Notes under the pieces: model-generated | What the model was told of the DNA's origin: nothing | The model's database searches: none | What the model saw: only the letters and a program-made list of their open reading frames with translations | Shown here: piece after piece, positions 9,543 through 17,694 of the stretch | How positions within the stretch are numbered: position 1 is the first letter of the stretch | How the letters are laid out: each line of letters begins with the position of its first letter | NCBI RefSeq assembly: GCF_030124175.1 | Contig: NZ_JASKMT010000010.1 | Location: forward strand, 124,001-188,000 | Source: Streptomyces sp. 549 | Lineage (GTDB): Bacteria; Actinomycetota; Actinomycetes; Streptomycetales; Streptomycetaceae | Reading direction: 5' to 3' | Length of the DNA stretch: 64,000 bases | Position numbers and translations under genes: made by a program

Positions 9543-9902
9543 ATGACTGGCGAACCGGCGTTCTTCGAGCTGGGAGTGGCCGATCCGGCCCGCGGCCGGA
9601 CCTTCTATGAGGGACTGTTCGGCTGGCACTTCGAAGCCGGCCCCTCCGGTGGCGAGGGGTTCCTCATCCGCACGCCCACCCTGCCCGGTGGCATACACGG
9701 CGGTGACCAGGGCGGCGGCCCCTACCTCTTCTTCGGCGTCGACGACATGCCCACCGCCCTGGACCGGGTCAGGGAGCTGGGCGGCACGACGGAGGAGGAC
9801 CTGGAACGCGACCCCGAGGTGATCGCCGCGTTCGGGCACTTCGTGCTGTGCCGGGACGACCAGGGTTCACCTTTCGGCCTGCACCAGCCACCCGCCCGCT
9901 GA
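9543..9902 (+). CDS. VOC/glyoxalase-family protein
   Basis: A 119-residue protein of the vicinal-oxygen-chelate superfamily, about one typical domain long: FFELGVADPARGRTFYEGLFGWHFE at the start and a C-terminal DDQGSPFGLHQPPAR. It resembles the small glyoxalase-like antibiotic-binding group common in streptomycetes. It starts at the ATG at 9543, with GAGGGAG upstream. The function is not assignable beyond the fold. Confidence 0.88.
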   Translation: MTGEPAFFELGVADPARGRTFYEGLFGWHFEAGPSGGEGFLIRTPTLPGGIHGGDQGGGPYLFFGVDDMPTALDRVRELGGTTEEDLERDPEVIAAFGHFVLCRDDQGSPFGLHQPPAR

Positions 9903-9990
9903 ACCGCACGCGCCCGGGTGACCGGCGCTTCCCGCCCGGCGTGCTCCTGCCCCGGCCCGCGCCGCGCGTTCGCCGCCGGGGCGGGCCCGG

Positions 9991-11040
9991 TCAGCCGGTG
10001 ATGCCGGGATGGCGGTCCATGATGTCCTCGGCCACGAGGTCCAGGCGCGGCAGGAAGTCCAGGGTGCGGGCGGCCTTCGTCCGGAGGTCGGCAACCGAGG
10101 TGACGCCCAGGTCGGCCAGCACCGCGTGGAAGTCGGGCAGCAGCGTGCGGTGGAGGGACGGTGCGTCCGCCGCAAGTGCCGTGTGGCAGCGCGCGAGGGT
10201 GGCGACGATCCAGAAGACCGCCTCGCGGTGCGACCCGTCCTCCACCAGGTCGCGGCTGCCGTCCACGGCGACCGGTCGGGCCTCGGTGGTCAGGTCGCCG
10301 CTGAAGAAGAACGGGGTCCTGGCCACCCGGGCGGTTGCGTCGAAGGTGTCGGCCAGCGTGTCGAGGTGGCGCCGCACGGTCCCCGCCGACAGGTCGGCGC
10401 AGCCGAGCAGGTCCAGCAACTCCCGGTGCAGCCCCGTGTGGCCGTACACCTGGAGCACTTCGCGCGCGCGTACGTACCGCAGCCGCACGGTCGGGTTGCG
10501 CAGGGCCGCGACGAGCAGTACGTGCGTGGTCACCCCGGTACCGAACAGCCAGCGCGTGACCTGCTCGTGGAACGGCTCCGGGCCCGTCGGTGCGTCCAGA
10601 CGCGCCACGATCCGCCGGCGGGCGTCGGCGCACCGGCGGCGCACCCACTCGCGTTCGGCGAACCGCCGGGCCACCTCGGCGTGCAGCGCCGCAAGTTCCC
10701 CGGTGGGGTCGTCGAGTGCCGACGGATACCGGAAGCTGCCAGCCAGGTGGTAGTCGGCCAGGACACCGGTGGGCGAGCGCACGTCCGCCCAGGGCAGCCG
10801 GCTGACCTCGAGCAGTGCGCCGCGGTGCCGGAACTTGCCCGGCCCGGCGGGTAGCTCCCTGCCGTCGGTCACCACGACCACGTCGACGTCCGACGTCGGT
10901 GCGAGCATCGCGTCGTCGGGCATGCCGACCGTGGAGCCGCTGTAGTACGAGCCCCGGTAGGCCGGATCACCCGCCGCGTGCCGGGCGATCCAGTCGGCTG
11001 CCGCCGCCCTCGCCGCGCCCACGCGTACTTCCTGCTCCAT
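9991..11040 (-). CDS. Nucleotidyltransferase-fold protein
   Basis: A 349-residue protein with a polymerase-beta-type nucleotidyltransferase N-terminus. The signature GSTVGMPDDAMLAPTSDVDVVVV (residues 35-57) contains the GS, the metal-binding DxD pair (SDVDVV), and a third acidic strand nearby. The rest is helical and Arg-rich and may bind substrate, as in antibiotic or sugar nucleotidyltransferases. The gene follows the alpha/beta hydrolase gene by 35 nt on the same strand and is probably co-transcribed with it. Substrate unknown; adenylylation of a small molecule is possible but not shown. Confidence 0.75.
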   Translation of the reverse strand: MEQEVRVGAARAAAADWIARHAAGDPAYRGSYYSGSTVGMPDDAMLAPTSDVDVVVVTDGRELPAGPGKFRHRGALLEVSRLPWADVRSPTGVLADYHLAGSFRYPSALDDPTGELAALHAEVARRFAEREWVRRRCADARRRIVARLDAPTGPEPFHEQVTRWLFGTGVTTHVLLVAALRNPTVRLRYVRAREVLQVYGHTGLHRELLDLLGCADLSAGTVRRHLDTLADTFDATARVARTPFFFSGDLTTEARPVAVDGSRDLVEDGSHREAVFWIVATLARCHTALAADAPSLHRTLLPDFHAVLADLGVTSVADLRTKAARTLDFLPRLDLVAEDIMDRHPGITG

Positions 11041-11075
11041 GCGCACCGGTCCGCCCCCGGGACCCGGAACCGCGC

Positions 11076-11963
11076 TCACGGTGTGCTGTCCGCGTTGCCG
11101 TCCAGCAACGTGCGCACCAGGTCGACGATCGCCTCGGGGCGTTCCTCCACCACGAGGTGACCCGCACCGGGGATGGTGCGCACCGCGACGCCGAGGCCAC
11201 GGGAAGTGGGCGAGGCCAGCCGGGACGGCGGCAGGAACACGTCGTGCTCGCCGGTGGCCACCACGTTCGGCACCCGCCGGGACCGGGCGAGCACGGAGCG
11301 GGGCAGGGGAGCAGGCGCCAGGCTGGAGCGGCAGGACCGGGACAGCAGGGTCATCCAGGTGACGAGTTCGTCCGACGGCTGACGGCCGGGCCCGTGCAGG
11401 TGCCGCAGCAACGCAGCGCTGCGGACCCCGGTGGGGCGGGTGAGCCAGGGCAGAGTGGCCGCCAGCACGCCGCCGGTGAGCCTGAGCCGGGCCAGGCCCG
11501 CGGGGGAGACCAGCACCCGCCCGACAAGCTGCGGTGCGTCGCAGGCCAGCGCGATCGCGCCACCGAGCGAGTGGCCCACCACGACGGTCGGCCCCGGGCC
11601 GATCCCTTCCACCACATCCTGGAGCCACCGGCCGTACCAGGCCTGCCGGTGCCGCCGGGGACGCTCGGCCGCGCTCAGTCCCGGCTGCCCGGGCACATCC
11701 ACGACGCAGGTGGGCCAGCGCGCCGCCAGGGCGGTGACCAGCGGCAGGCTGGTGGCGGCGTTGAAGTTGGTGCCGGGAACCACGACCACCCGCGGGGTGT
11801 CCCGCCCCGGAGTGGCGTCCTCCCCCGCGGTGACCACGTGGGTGCGGCCGGCGCCGGTGGCCACTGCGGTGGTCCGGTGGGCCACGGGCCACGCCGCGAG
11901 CCGGTCGGTGCACCACTTCTCGACGTCCCGGCGGGCGGCGGCACTTCTGTAGACGGCGGTCAT
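11076..11963 (-). CDS. Alpha/beta hydrolase
   Basis: A 295-residue alpha/beta hydrolase. The oxyanion-hole region is PRVVVVPGTNFNAATSLP, the nucleophile elbow is GHSLGG in TVVVGHSLGGAIALA, and the C-terminal acid/base region reads GEHDVFLPPS ... GAGHLVVEERPE, giving an intact Ser-Asp-His triad. The chosen start (ATG at 11963) has a weak ribosome binding site; an ATG at 12014 is an alternative. It sits between the SARP gene and the nucleotidyltransferase gene, all on the minus strand. It could be an esterase, a thioesterase-like editing enzyme or a lactonase; substrate unknown. Confidence 0.85.
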   Translation of the reverse strand: MTAVYRSAAARRDVEKWCTDRLAAWPVAHRTTAVATGAGRTHVVTAGEDATPGRDTPRVVVVPGTNFNAATSLPLVTALAARWPTCVVDVPGQPGLSAAERPRRHRQAWYGRWLQDVVEGIGPGPTVVVGHSLGGAIALACDAPQLVGRVLVSPAGLARLRLTGGVLAATLPWLTRPTGVRSAALLRHLHGPGRQPSDELVTWMTLLSRSCRSSLAPAPLPRSVLARSRRVPNVVATGEHDVFLPPSRLASPTSRGLGVAVRTIPGAGHLVVEERPEAIVDLVRTLLDGNADSTP

Positions 11964-12060
11964 ACCCGCACTGTCCCAGACGGCACGCCCTCGCGAGCGC
12001 CGACCCCGCGTCATGAACGCACCCCGCCCGCGGCGGCCCTTCCCAGGACCATCGGCAACC

Positions 12061-13038
12061 TCAGCCGGCCAGCGCGGCCAGCCCCGGCCGACGGGCCGTC
12101 AGCGCCGGGGAGTGCTGGTGGACGGCGTCGCGCAGCGCGCACAGTTCCGGGCCGGGCTCAAGCGACAACTCCCGCTGGAGCACCGTCCGCAGCCGGTTGA
12201 ACTCCAGCAGTGCCTCCGCGGTCCGCCCCGCGCCGTGCAGGGCCCGCATCAGCAGCGCCCACGCCGACTCGCGCAGCGGCTGGTCCTCGGTGAGGGCCCG
12301 CGCGTCCAGTACCGCAGGTAGGCACGCGCCCAACCCGACGAGGGCGGAGACCCGCAACTCGCGGGCGGCGAACACCGCCTCGTCCCACCGCGCGGTCTCC
12401 CGCAGGGCGAACTCGTGATCGCGGGCATCCTCCAGGGCGGGGCCGCGCCACAGCCGCATCGCCCGGTCGAGGATGTCCAGCGCGGCATGCATGCCGCCGT
12501 CGGCCATCCGCTGCCGGGCCTCTTCGGTCAGCTGCCCGAACCGCACGGTGTCGCGCGCTGCGGCCGGCACGTGCAGCGTGTATCCGCAGGGTCCGCTGAC
12601 CAGCACCCGGGGACGCTCGTTGCGGGGGCGGCCGGGCTCCAACGCGCCGCGCAGCCGGCTGACATGGGCGTGCACGGCGGAGACGGCCCCGGCCGGCGGC
12701 CTTCCCGCCCACACGTCGTGGCACAGCCGGTCCAGCGGGACCGGCCGCCCGTTCGCCGTCAGCAGGCGCACCAGCAGCAGCCTGCGCTGCCGCGGGCCGA
12801 GGTCGACCGGCGAGCCGTCGGCCCGCAGCACCTCCACCGGTCCGAGCAGCCCGAACCGCAGCGCCGCAGCGGGGTCGTCCTCCCCGGTCCGGGTGTCGCC
12901 CGCAGCGGAGGGGGCCTGCGCCACGGCGGCAGACCGGTACGTGGCCGCCGCGAGGGGCAGGCGGAACGACGGGGCGAGGGCCGGCATGGGGGCCGGGGCC
13001 GCGTCCTGAACGAAGTGGAAGGGCAGCACGGTGTTCAT
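12061..13038 (-). CDS. SARP/AfsR-type transcriptional regulator
   Basis: A 325-residue SARP-family activator. After a roughly 60-residue Ala-rich N-terminal extension comes an OmpR-like winged helix (LRFGLLGPVEVLRADG ... RRLLLVRLLTANGRPVP, residues about 62-150) and then a bacterial transcriptional activation domain (about 165-310, FGQLTEEARQRMADGG onward). SARPs usually activate secondary-metabolite clusters by binding heptameric direct repeats near the -35 element. There is no NB-ARC or TPR extension, so it is a small SARP. It is divergent from the tandem histidine kinase of the carotenoid region and upstream of the hydrolase/nucleotidyltransferase pair. Confidence 0.9.
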   Translation of the reverse strand: MNTVLPFHFVQDAAPAPMPALAPSFRLPLAAATYRSAAVAQAPSAAGDTRTGEDDPAAALRFGLLGPVEVLRADGSPVDLGPRQRRLLLVRLLTANGRPVPLDRLCHDVWAGRPPAGAVSAVHAHVSRLRGALEPGRPRNERPRVLVSGPCGYTLHVPAAARDTVRFGQLTEEARQRMADGGMHAALDILDRAMRLWRGPALEDARDHEFALRETARWDEAVFAARELRVSALVGLGACLPAVLDARALTEDQPLRESAWALLMRALHGAGRTAEALLEFNRLRTVLQRELSLEPGPELCALRDAVHQHSPALTARRPGLAALAG

Positions 13039-13173
13039 GGCGACCAGCTTTCCGTGCGTCGCGCGCCGCCGCGTCCGCCGGCGGCACGATCACTGTCTCT
13101 ACCCACGGGTGCAGACCGGTCGGCCAGAGGGGTGACGCCGGGGCAGCGGAGGCGGCCTTAGGGTCGAGCTGTC

Positions 13174-15516
13174 ATGTACTCCCACCCCAGCCGGCTGCTG
13201 CCGGTCCTGCTGGCCGCGGCCCAACTGGTCGTGTGGCCCGGCCTCCCCCTGCTGCGGGGCGCGGCCGTCGCCGGTACCGCCGTCGCCGGCGCCCTGCTGG
13301 CCACCGCGATGGCCGCGGTGATCCTGCACCTGCGGGAGCGTGCCCCGGTGGGCGCGCTGCTCGCGCTTGTCGCCGTGAGTGCCGTCGGCCCGGCGGCCAC
13401 CCGGCCCGAGGCGGTGCTGCTGTTCAGCACGGTCGGGGTGGCGGTCGCCCTGTACACCGTCGCGGTACACCGCGACCCGTCCACCACCGCGGTCGTCACG
13501 ATCGCACTCACCACCTGGCAGGGGATGTGGGGCGCTCACTTCCACCACCTCGGCAACGGGTTCCCGGCGGACCTGCTGGTCACCGTGGCCGCCCACCTGT
13601 GCGCGGTCGGCCTGGGCGCCAGCAGGCGGCGGTGGCTGGCGGGCAGGCGCCGTGCCGCCCGGCTCCTGGCCGCCAGCGAACGGGAACGCGCGCAGGCGGC
13701 GGAGTCCGAGCGGCTGAGGCTGGCCCGCGAGCTCCACGACGTCAGCGCCCACCACCTCACCTCGGTTGTCGTCACCGTCGACACGGCACGCAAGCTCGGC
13801 GACCGCCGACCCGAACTCGGCGACGCGGCACTTGAGTTCGCCGCCCGGACGGGACGCGAGACGCTCGCCGCGCTGCACCGGCTCGTGGCGGTCATGCGGA
13901 CCGTCGAGCGAGGCGAGGAACCGTCGCAGGACGCCGGCGACCTCGCCGCACTCGTCTCCGGCTTCGTCCGGCTGGGCCAGCCCGTCCATCTCGACGTGCC
14001 GAAGGACGTCGACGCCCCCGTCGCCGACGCCACCTACGGCATCGTCCGGGAGGCGCTCACCAACGCGCTGCGCTACGCGCCCGGCGCCCCGGTCCGGGTG
14101 GAGCTGCGGCCCGGACCGCACAGCTGGCGGCTGCGGATCGACAACGACGCTGTGCCGCAGGTCGAACCGGCACCCGCCTCACCTGACGCCGGCCAACCGC
14201 CGCGGTGGGGCGCAGGCCGCGGCATCACCGGCATGCGGGAACGCGCGGCGGCGGCCGGCGGCAGGCTCACGGCCGGGCCGCGCCCGGGCGGCGGTTGGCG
14301 GGTCGAGGCCGACCTGGGCACCGGGGCAGGACCCGGTCGGGAGCGGCCGGCCACCGGCTCGGTGCTGTGGCTGCAGATCGCGGTGGCGGTCGTGGCCGTG
14401 CTCAACCCCGTGCTGCCCTCCGTGCTCTCTTTCGGGCACCAGGCGGAGGACTCCGCCTCCGCCGCCTCCGCGCTGGCCGGTCTGCTCGCCCTGGCGCACG
14501 CCCTGCCGCTGCTGCTGCGCCGCTCCCGGCCGTGGGCCGCGCTGGCCGGGGTCCTGGCCACGGTGTTCCTGTGGCCGCTGTTCGGCGGGCTGGGCGTGCT
14601 GCCGCCCGGAGCCACCGGTTACCTGCCGCTGGCCGCCGCCGCTGTGACGGCCGCCGTGTACGCGGTCGCCGCCCACGGACCGCACCGGCCGCCTACCAGG
14701 CTGGCCGTGCCGGTCGCCGCGACGGCGCTGACCGCGGCACTGGCCGGCACGGCGGCGGGCAGCGGACGGGTCGGCCCGCTGCCCGTGCCGGCCGCCGCGG
14801 CGGCAGCACTCGTGGTCCTGCTCCTGCTGTTCACCGCGGCCTGGACGGCGGGGCGGCGGATGCGCCGCAGCCGGTCCGCGGTACGCGGACGCGAGACCAC
14901 CGCCCTGGCCGAGTCGGCGCGGCGCGCCACCGAGGCAGCCCACTGTGAACGGCAGGCGATCGCCGCCGAACTGCGCGAACGGGTGCTGCACCGTGCGTCC
15001 CGTGTGGTCGAACTGGCCGAACAGCGGCAGCTGTCGGACATCGCCGCGGAGGCACGCGCCGCCCTGGCCGCGATGCGGGACCTGCTCGGCACGCTGCGCG
15101 ACGCCGGGACCGCCGCGCGTCGCTCGCCGCAGCCGACGTCGGCGGCGCTGGCGGACCTGTGCGCCGAGCACCGTGCCGCCGGGCGCGAGGTGCGGCTGCA
15201 CGGCCTGGAGTCGGTGCCCGCCGGGCTGCCGCCCGACACCGAACTGGCGGTGTTCCGGACGGTGGAGTCCGCACTCGCCGCAGGCGATACCGGCCCCGCC
15301 GAGGTGCGGCTGGCGCACACCGGTGCCCGGCTGGCCGTCACCGTCACCGGCGTGCCGCAGGCGACGAGTGGTACGGCGCTCGCCCGCCTCAAGGTCCAGG
15401 TGTCCGCCGCCGGCGGACGGCTCACCACCGGAACCGCCGAGTCCGTCCAGCTGTGGCTGCCGGCCGGGAACGGCCCGGCCCCTTCCCAGGAGGTACTACC
15501 ATCACCATCCGCGTGA
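13174..15516 (+). CDS. Tandemly duplicated NarL-type sensor histidine kinase
   Basis: A 780-residue protein of two membrane-kinase units. Unit 1 has hydrophobic segments up to about residue 150, a HisKA_3 dimerisation helix with the phosphoacceptor His188 in LARELHDVSAHHL, and a HATPase domain (N box REALTNALRYAP, G box GRGITGMRERA) to about residue 390. Unit 2 repeats the plan with another membrane block (about 395-570), then a helix reading IAAELRERVLHRA, where the phosphoacceptor His is replaced, and a weak ATPase remnant. The second half is thus a pseudokinase. A TAGGGT -10-like element at 13159-13164 suggests a very short leader. The gene overlaps or abuts its response regulator, so they are co-expressed; the signal is unknown. 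Confidence 0.88.
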   Translation: MYSHPSRLLPVLLAAAQLVVWPGLPLLRGAAVAGTAVAGALLATAMAAVILHLRERAPVGALLALVAVSAVGPAATRPEAVLLFSTVGVAVALYTVAVHRDPSTTAVVTIALTTWQGMWGAHFHHLGNGFPADLLVTVAAHLCAVGLGASRRRWLAGRRRAARLLAASERERAQAAESERLRLARELHDVSAHHLTSVVVTVDTARKLGDRRPELGDAALEFAARTGRETLAALHRLVAVMRTVERGEEPSQDAGDLAALVSGFVRLGQPVHLDVPKDVDAPVADATYGIVREALTNALRYAPGAPVRVELRPGPHSWRLRIDNDAVPQVEPAPASPDAGQPPRWGAGRGITGMRERAAAAGGRLTAGPRPGGGWRVEADLGTGAGPGRERPATGSVLWLQIAVAVVAVLNPVLPSVLSFGHQAEDSASAASALAGLLALAHALPLLLRRSRPWAALAGVLATVFLWPLFGGLGVLPPGATGYLPLAAAAVTAAVYAVAAHGPHRPPTRLAVPVAATALTAALAGTAAGSGRVGPLPVPAAAAAALVVLLLLFTAAWTAGRRMRRSRSAVRGRETTALAESARRATEAAHCERQAIAAELRERVLHRASRVVELAEQRQLSDIAAEARAALAAMRDLLGTLRDAGTAARRSPQPTSAALADLCAEHRAAGREVRLHGLESVPAGLPPDTELAVFRTVESALAAGDTGPAEVRLAHTGARLAVTVTGVPQATSGTALARLKVQVSAAGGRLTTGTAESVQLWLPAGNGPAPSQEVLPSPSA

Positions 15517-16169
15517 TCGTCGCCGATGACCAACTCGTCGTCCGGGCGGGCTTCGCCGCCGTGATCGGTGCCGAACCCGACATGACCGTAGTCGGCGAGG
15601 CGGGCGACGGCGCCGCGGCGGTGCAACTCGCCGAGCAGACCGCGCCCGACGTCGTCGTCATGGACATCCGCATGCCCGACATGGACGGGCTCACTGCCAC
15701 CCGCCTCCTCACCGCCCGCGGCGAGAAGCCGCGCGTGCTGGTGCTCACCACCTTCGACCTCGACGCCTACGTCTACGAGGCGCTTCGGGTCGGCGCGTCG
15801 GGGTTCCTGCTCAAGGACGCGGAGCCGGACGACCTGCTGGACGCGATCCGGGTCGTCGCCGAAGGCGACGGCGTGCTCGCCCCAGGGGTGACCCGGCGCC
15901 TCATCCACTCCTTCGCGGGCGGCGCGCCGCCCGTCGCCCCCGGCGGCACGCTCGACGGCCTCACTCCGCGGGAGAGGGAGGTGCTCCAGCTCATCGGCAC
16001 CGGGCTGAACAACACCGAGATCGGCGAACGCCTCGGGGTGGCCACCGGGACGGTCAAGTCCCATGTGAACGCGCTGCTGGGCAAACTCGGCCTGCGCGAC
16101 CGGGTCCAGGCCACCATCCTGGCCTACGACCTCGGCCTGGTCCGCCCCCGTATGCCCCCGGCGCACTGA
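15513..16169 (+). CDS. NarL/LuxR-type response regulator
   Basis: A response regulator of about 218 residues: receiver domain with the acidic pair ADDQ, phosphoacceptor Asp in VVVMDIRMPDMDG, Thr in LVLTTFD and Lys in GFLLKDAEP, followed by a LuxR-type helix-turn-helix (LTPREREVLQLIGTGL ... TVKSHVNALLGKL). The start is uncertain. The GTG at 15513 overlaps the kinase stop as GTGA, but leaves the first beta strand short and lies 19 nt from the AGGAGG at 15488-15493. That site is 7 nt from an in-frame ATC at 15501, which would give the family-typical (M)TIRVIVADDQ. It is the partner of the upstream tandem kinase and the candidate regulator of the carotenoid genes that follow. Confidence 0.9.
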   Translation: MIVADDQLVVRAGFAAVIGAEPDMTVVGEAGDGAAAVQLAEQTAPDVVVMDIRMPDMDGLTATRLLTARGEKPRVLVLTTFDLDAYVYEALRVGASGFLLKDAEPDDLLDAIRVVAEGDGVLAPGVTRRLIHSFAGGAPPVAPGGTLDGLTPREREVLQLIGTGLNNTEIGERLGVATGTVKSHVNALLGKLGLRDRVQATILAYDLGLVRPRMPPAH

Positions 16170-16199
16170 CCTGCCACGACCAGACCTGACCTGCCACGA
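16166..16199. repeat. Two 14-bp direct repeats ahead of crtE
   Basis: CTGACCTGCCACGA occurs at 16166-16179 and again at 16186-16199, a 20-bp period (two helical turns). The first copy overlaps the stop codon of the response regulator; the pair is about 245 bp upstream of the crtE start. Same-face direct repeats of this kind are plausible binding sites for the adjacent LuxR-type regulator, but could be chance. The rest of the gap up to 16443 contains only a GT-rich strand-asymmetric stretch (about 16376-16466). Confidence 0.5.
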
Positions 16200-16443
16200 A
16201 CCCGACTGGGCACGGGACGAAGCCACGCAACGGCCGCCGCGCCGACTGCCCCCGGTCTGCCGACGTCCGCGTAGGGCGCCGCCAGGCGGGCACTGGTGAA
16301 CCGTGCCGCGACGTCCGCCGCCGGGCTCCCGGGCCGCCCCGTCCCTCCCTCGCCGGCCGCCGACTCGCGGAGTTTTCTGTGTGTCGGTGCGTCCGCCGGG
16401 TGGTCGCGGGCGGAAAGGTGGTGTGCTGGAGGTGGTGTGTGTG

Positions 16444-17694
16444 ATGGGTGTGCGTGGTGGGAGCAGGTGTCTGTACGTGGGTGCGGTGGAGGGGCAGTCC
16501 GGCAGGCCGGGCAGCGGGACGGCCGGTGGCCGTGCCCCTTCGCCGTGCACGTCCGACGCGGTACCCGGGACCACCGGGTGTGTGGACCACGACGTCGCCG
16601 CCGCGGTGGAGGCGGTGCTGGCCGGATGGCTGGCCGAGCGGACACGGGAAGCACACGCCGTGGACCGGGACTTCGGCGACGAGGTGGCGGCCCGGCTGGA
16701 ACGGTTCGTCTGTGGCGGCGGCAAGCGGCTGCGCGCCCGTTTCGCCTGGTGGGGCTGGCGCGCCTTCGGCGGCGCCGCCTGCGGGGAGCAGGCCCGCACC
16801 GCGCTGCTCCTGGGCGCGGCGCTGGAGGTCCTGCAGGGCATGGCGCTGATCCACGACGACGTGATGGACGGTTCCGGGCTGCGCCGCGGTTCCCCGGCCG
16901 TGCACGTCGACTTCGCCGACTGGCACGCGGCGCGCGCGATGCGCGGCAGCGGCGGGCGGTTCGGTGAGAGCGCCGCCGTGCTCGCCGGCGACCTCGCGCT
17001 CGCCTGGGCCGACGACCTGGTCGCCGAACTCGACGTGCCCCCCGCCACGCGCCGCGAACTGCGGCTGCTGTGGCGGCGGATGCGGCTGGAGATGGTCGCC
17101 GGGCAGTACCTGGACGTGCGGGCGCAGGCAAGCCGGCAGGTGTCCGCGGAACGCGCCCTGCGGGTGGCCTACCTCAAGAGCGCGGCCTACACGGTCGAGC
17201 GACCCCTCGGCCTGGGCGCGGCGCTCGCCGGAGCCCCGGCGGCGATGCGAGAGGACCTTGCGGCGGCGGCCCGCTGCGCCGGGGTCGCCTTCCAGCTGCG
17301 GGACGACGTGCTGGGCGTGTTCGGCGATCCGGACCGGACGGGCAAGCCGTCCGGCGATGACGTACGGGACGGGAAGGTGACGTATCTGGTGACCGTGGCC
17401 GAGGAGCTGGCCCGCACCTCGGGCGACTCGGAGGCGCTGGACGTGCTCCGCACGTGCCAGGGTGACGCCGAACTGACGCCCGAGGGGCTGGAGCGGTACC
17501 GGGAGACGGTGACCGCACTGGGCGCACTGGAGGCGGTGGAGGAGAGGATCGAGGACCTGGTCGAGGAGAGCCTGCTGGCACTGGAGAAGGCGGCGCCTGA
17601 CGCCGCCGCGCACCGGGAGCTGTCCCGGCTGATGCTGGCCGCGGCCGGCTCGGGCCGTGTGCTCGCCCCCGCGATGGGCGGTGGGGCCGCGTGA
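16444..17694 (+). CDS. crtE: Geranylgeranyl diphosphate synthase
   Basis: A 416-residue trans-isoprenyl diphosphate synthase that should make GGPP for the carotenoid pathway. The first aspartate-rich motif is DDVMD at residues 138-142, in [17 protein letters not shown]; the second is [18 protein letters not shown]. The core begins about residue 48; the earlier part is low-complexity. The start is assigned to the ATG at 16444, 11 nt after GGAGG; an in-frame GTG at 16441 is equally possible. It opens the block crtE-crtI-crtB-Rieske-crtY-crtT-crtU, and its stop overlaps the crtI start as GTGA. Confidence 0.93.
   Translation: MGVRGGSRCLYVGAVEGQSGRPGSGTAGGRAPSPCTSDAVPGTTGCVDHDVAAAVEAVLAGWLAERTREAHAVDRDFGDEVAARLERFVCGGGKRLRARFAWWGWRAFGGAACGEQARTALLLGAALEVLQGMALIHDDVMDGSGLRRGSPAVHVDFADWHAARAMRGSGGRFGESAAVLAGDLALAWADDLVAELDVPPATRRELRLLWRRMRLEMVAGQYLDVRAQASRQVSAERALRVAYLKSAAYTVERPLGLGAALAGAPAAMREDLAAAARCAGVAFQLRDDVLGVFGDPDRTGKPSGDDVRDGKVTYLVTVAEELARTSGDSEALDVLRTCQGDAELTPEGLERYRETVTALGALEAVEERIEDLVEESLLALEKAAPDAAAHRELSRLMLAAAGSGRVLAPAMGGGAA

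Noticed and set aside
9991..11916. A 641-codon minus-strand open frame covering the nucleotidyltransferase and part of the hydrolase gene
   Set aside because: Only its last 349 codons match a protein; the upstream part is the shadow of the alpha/beta hydrolase in another frame.
13099..14121. A 340-codon minus-strand frame under the tandem kinase
   Set aside because: It is the antisense shadow of the kinase gene and contains no recognisable motif.
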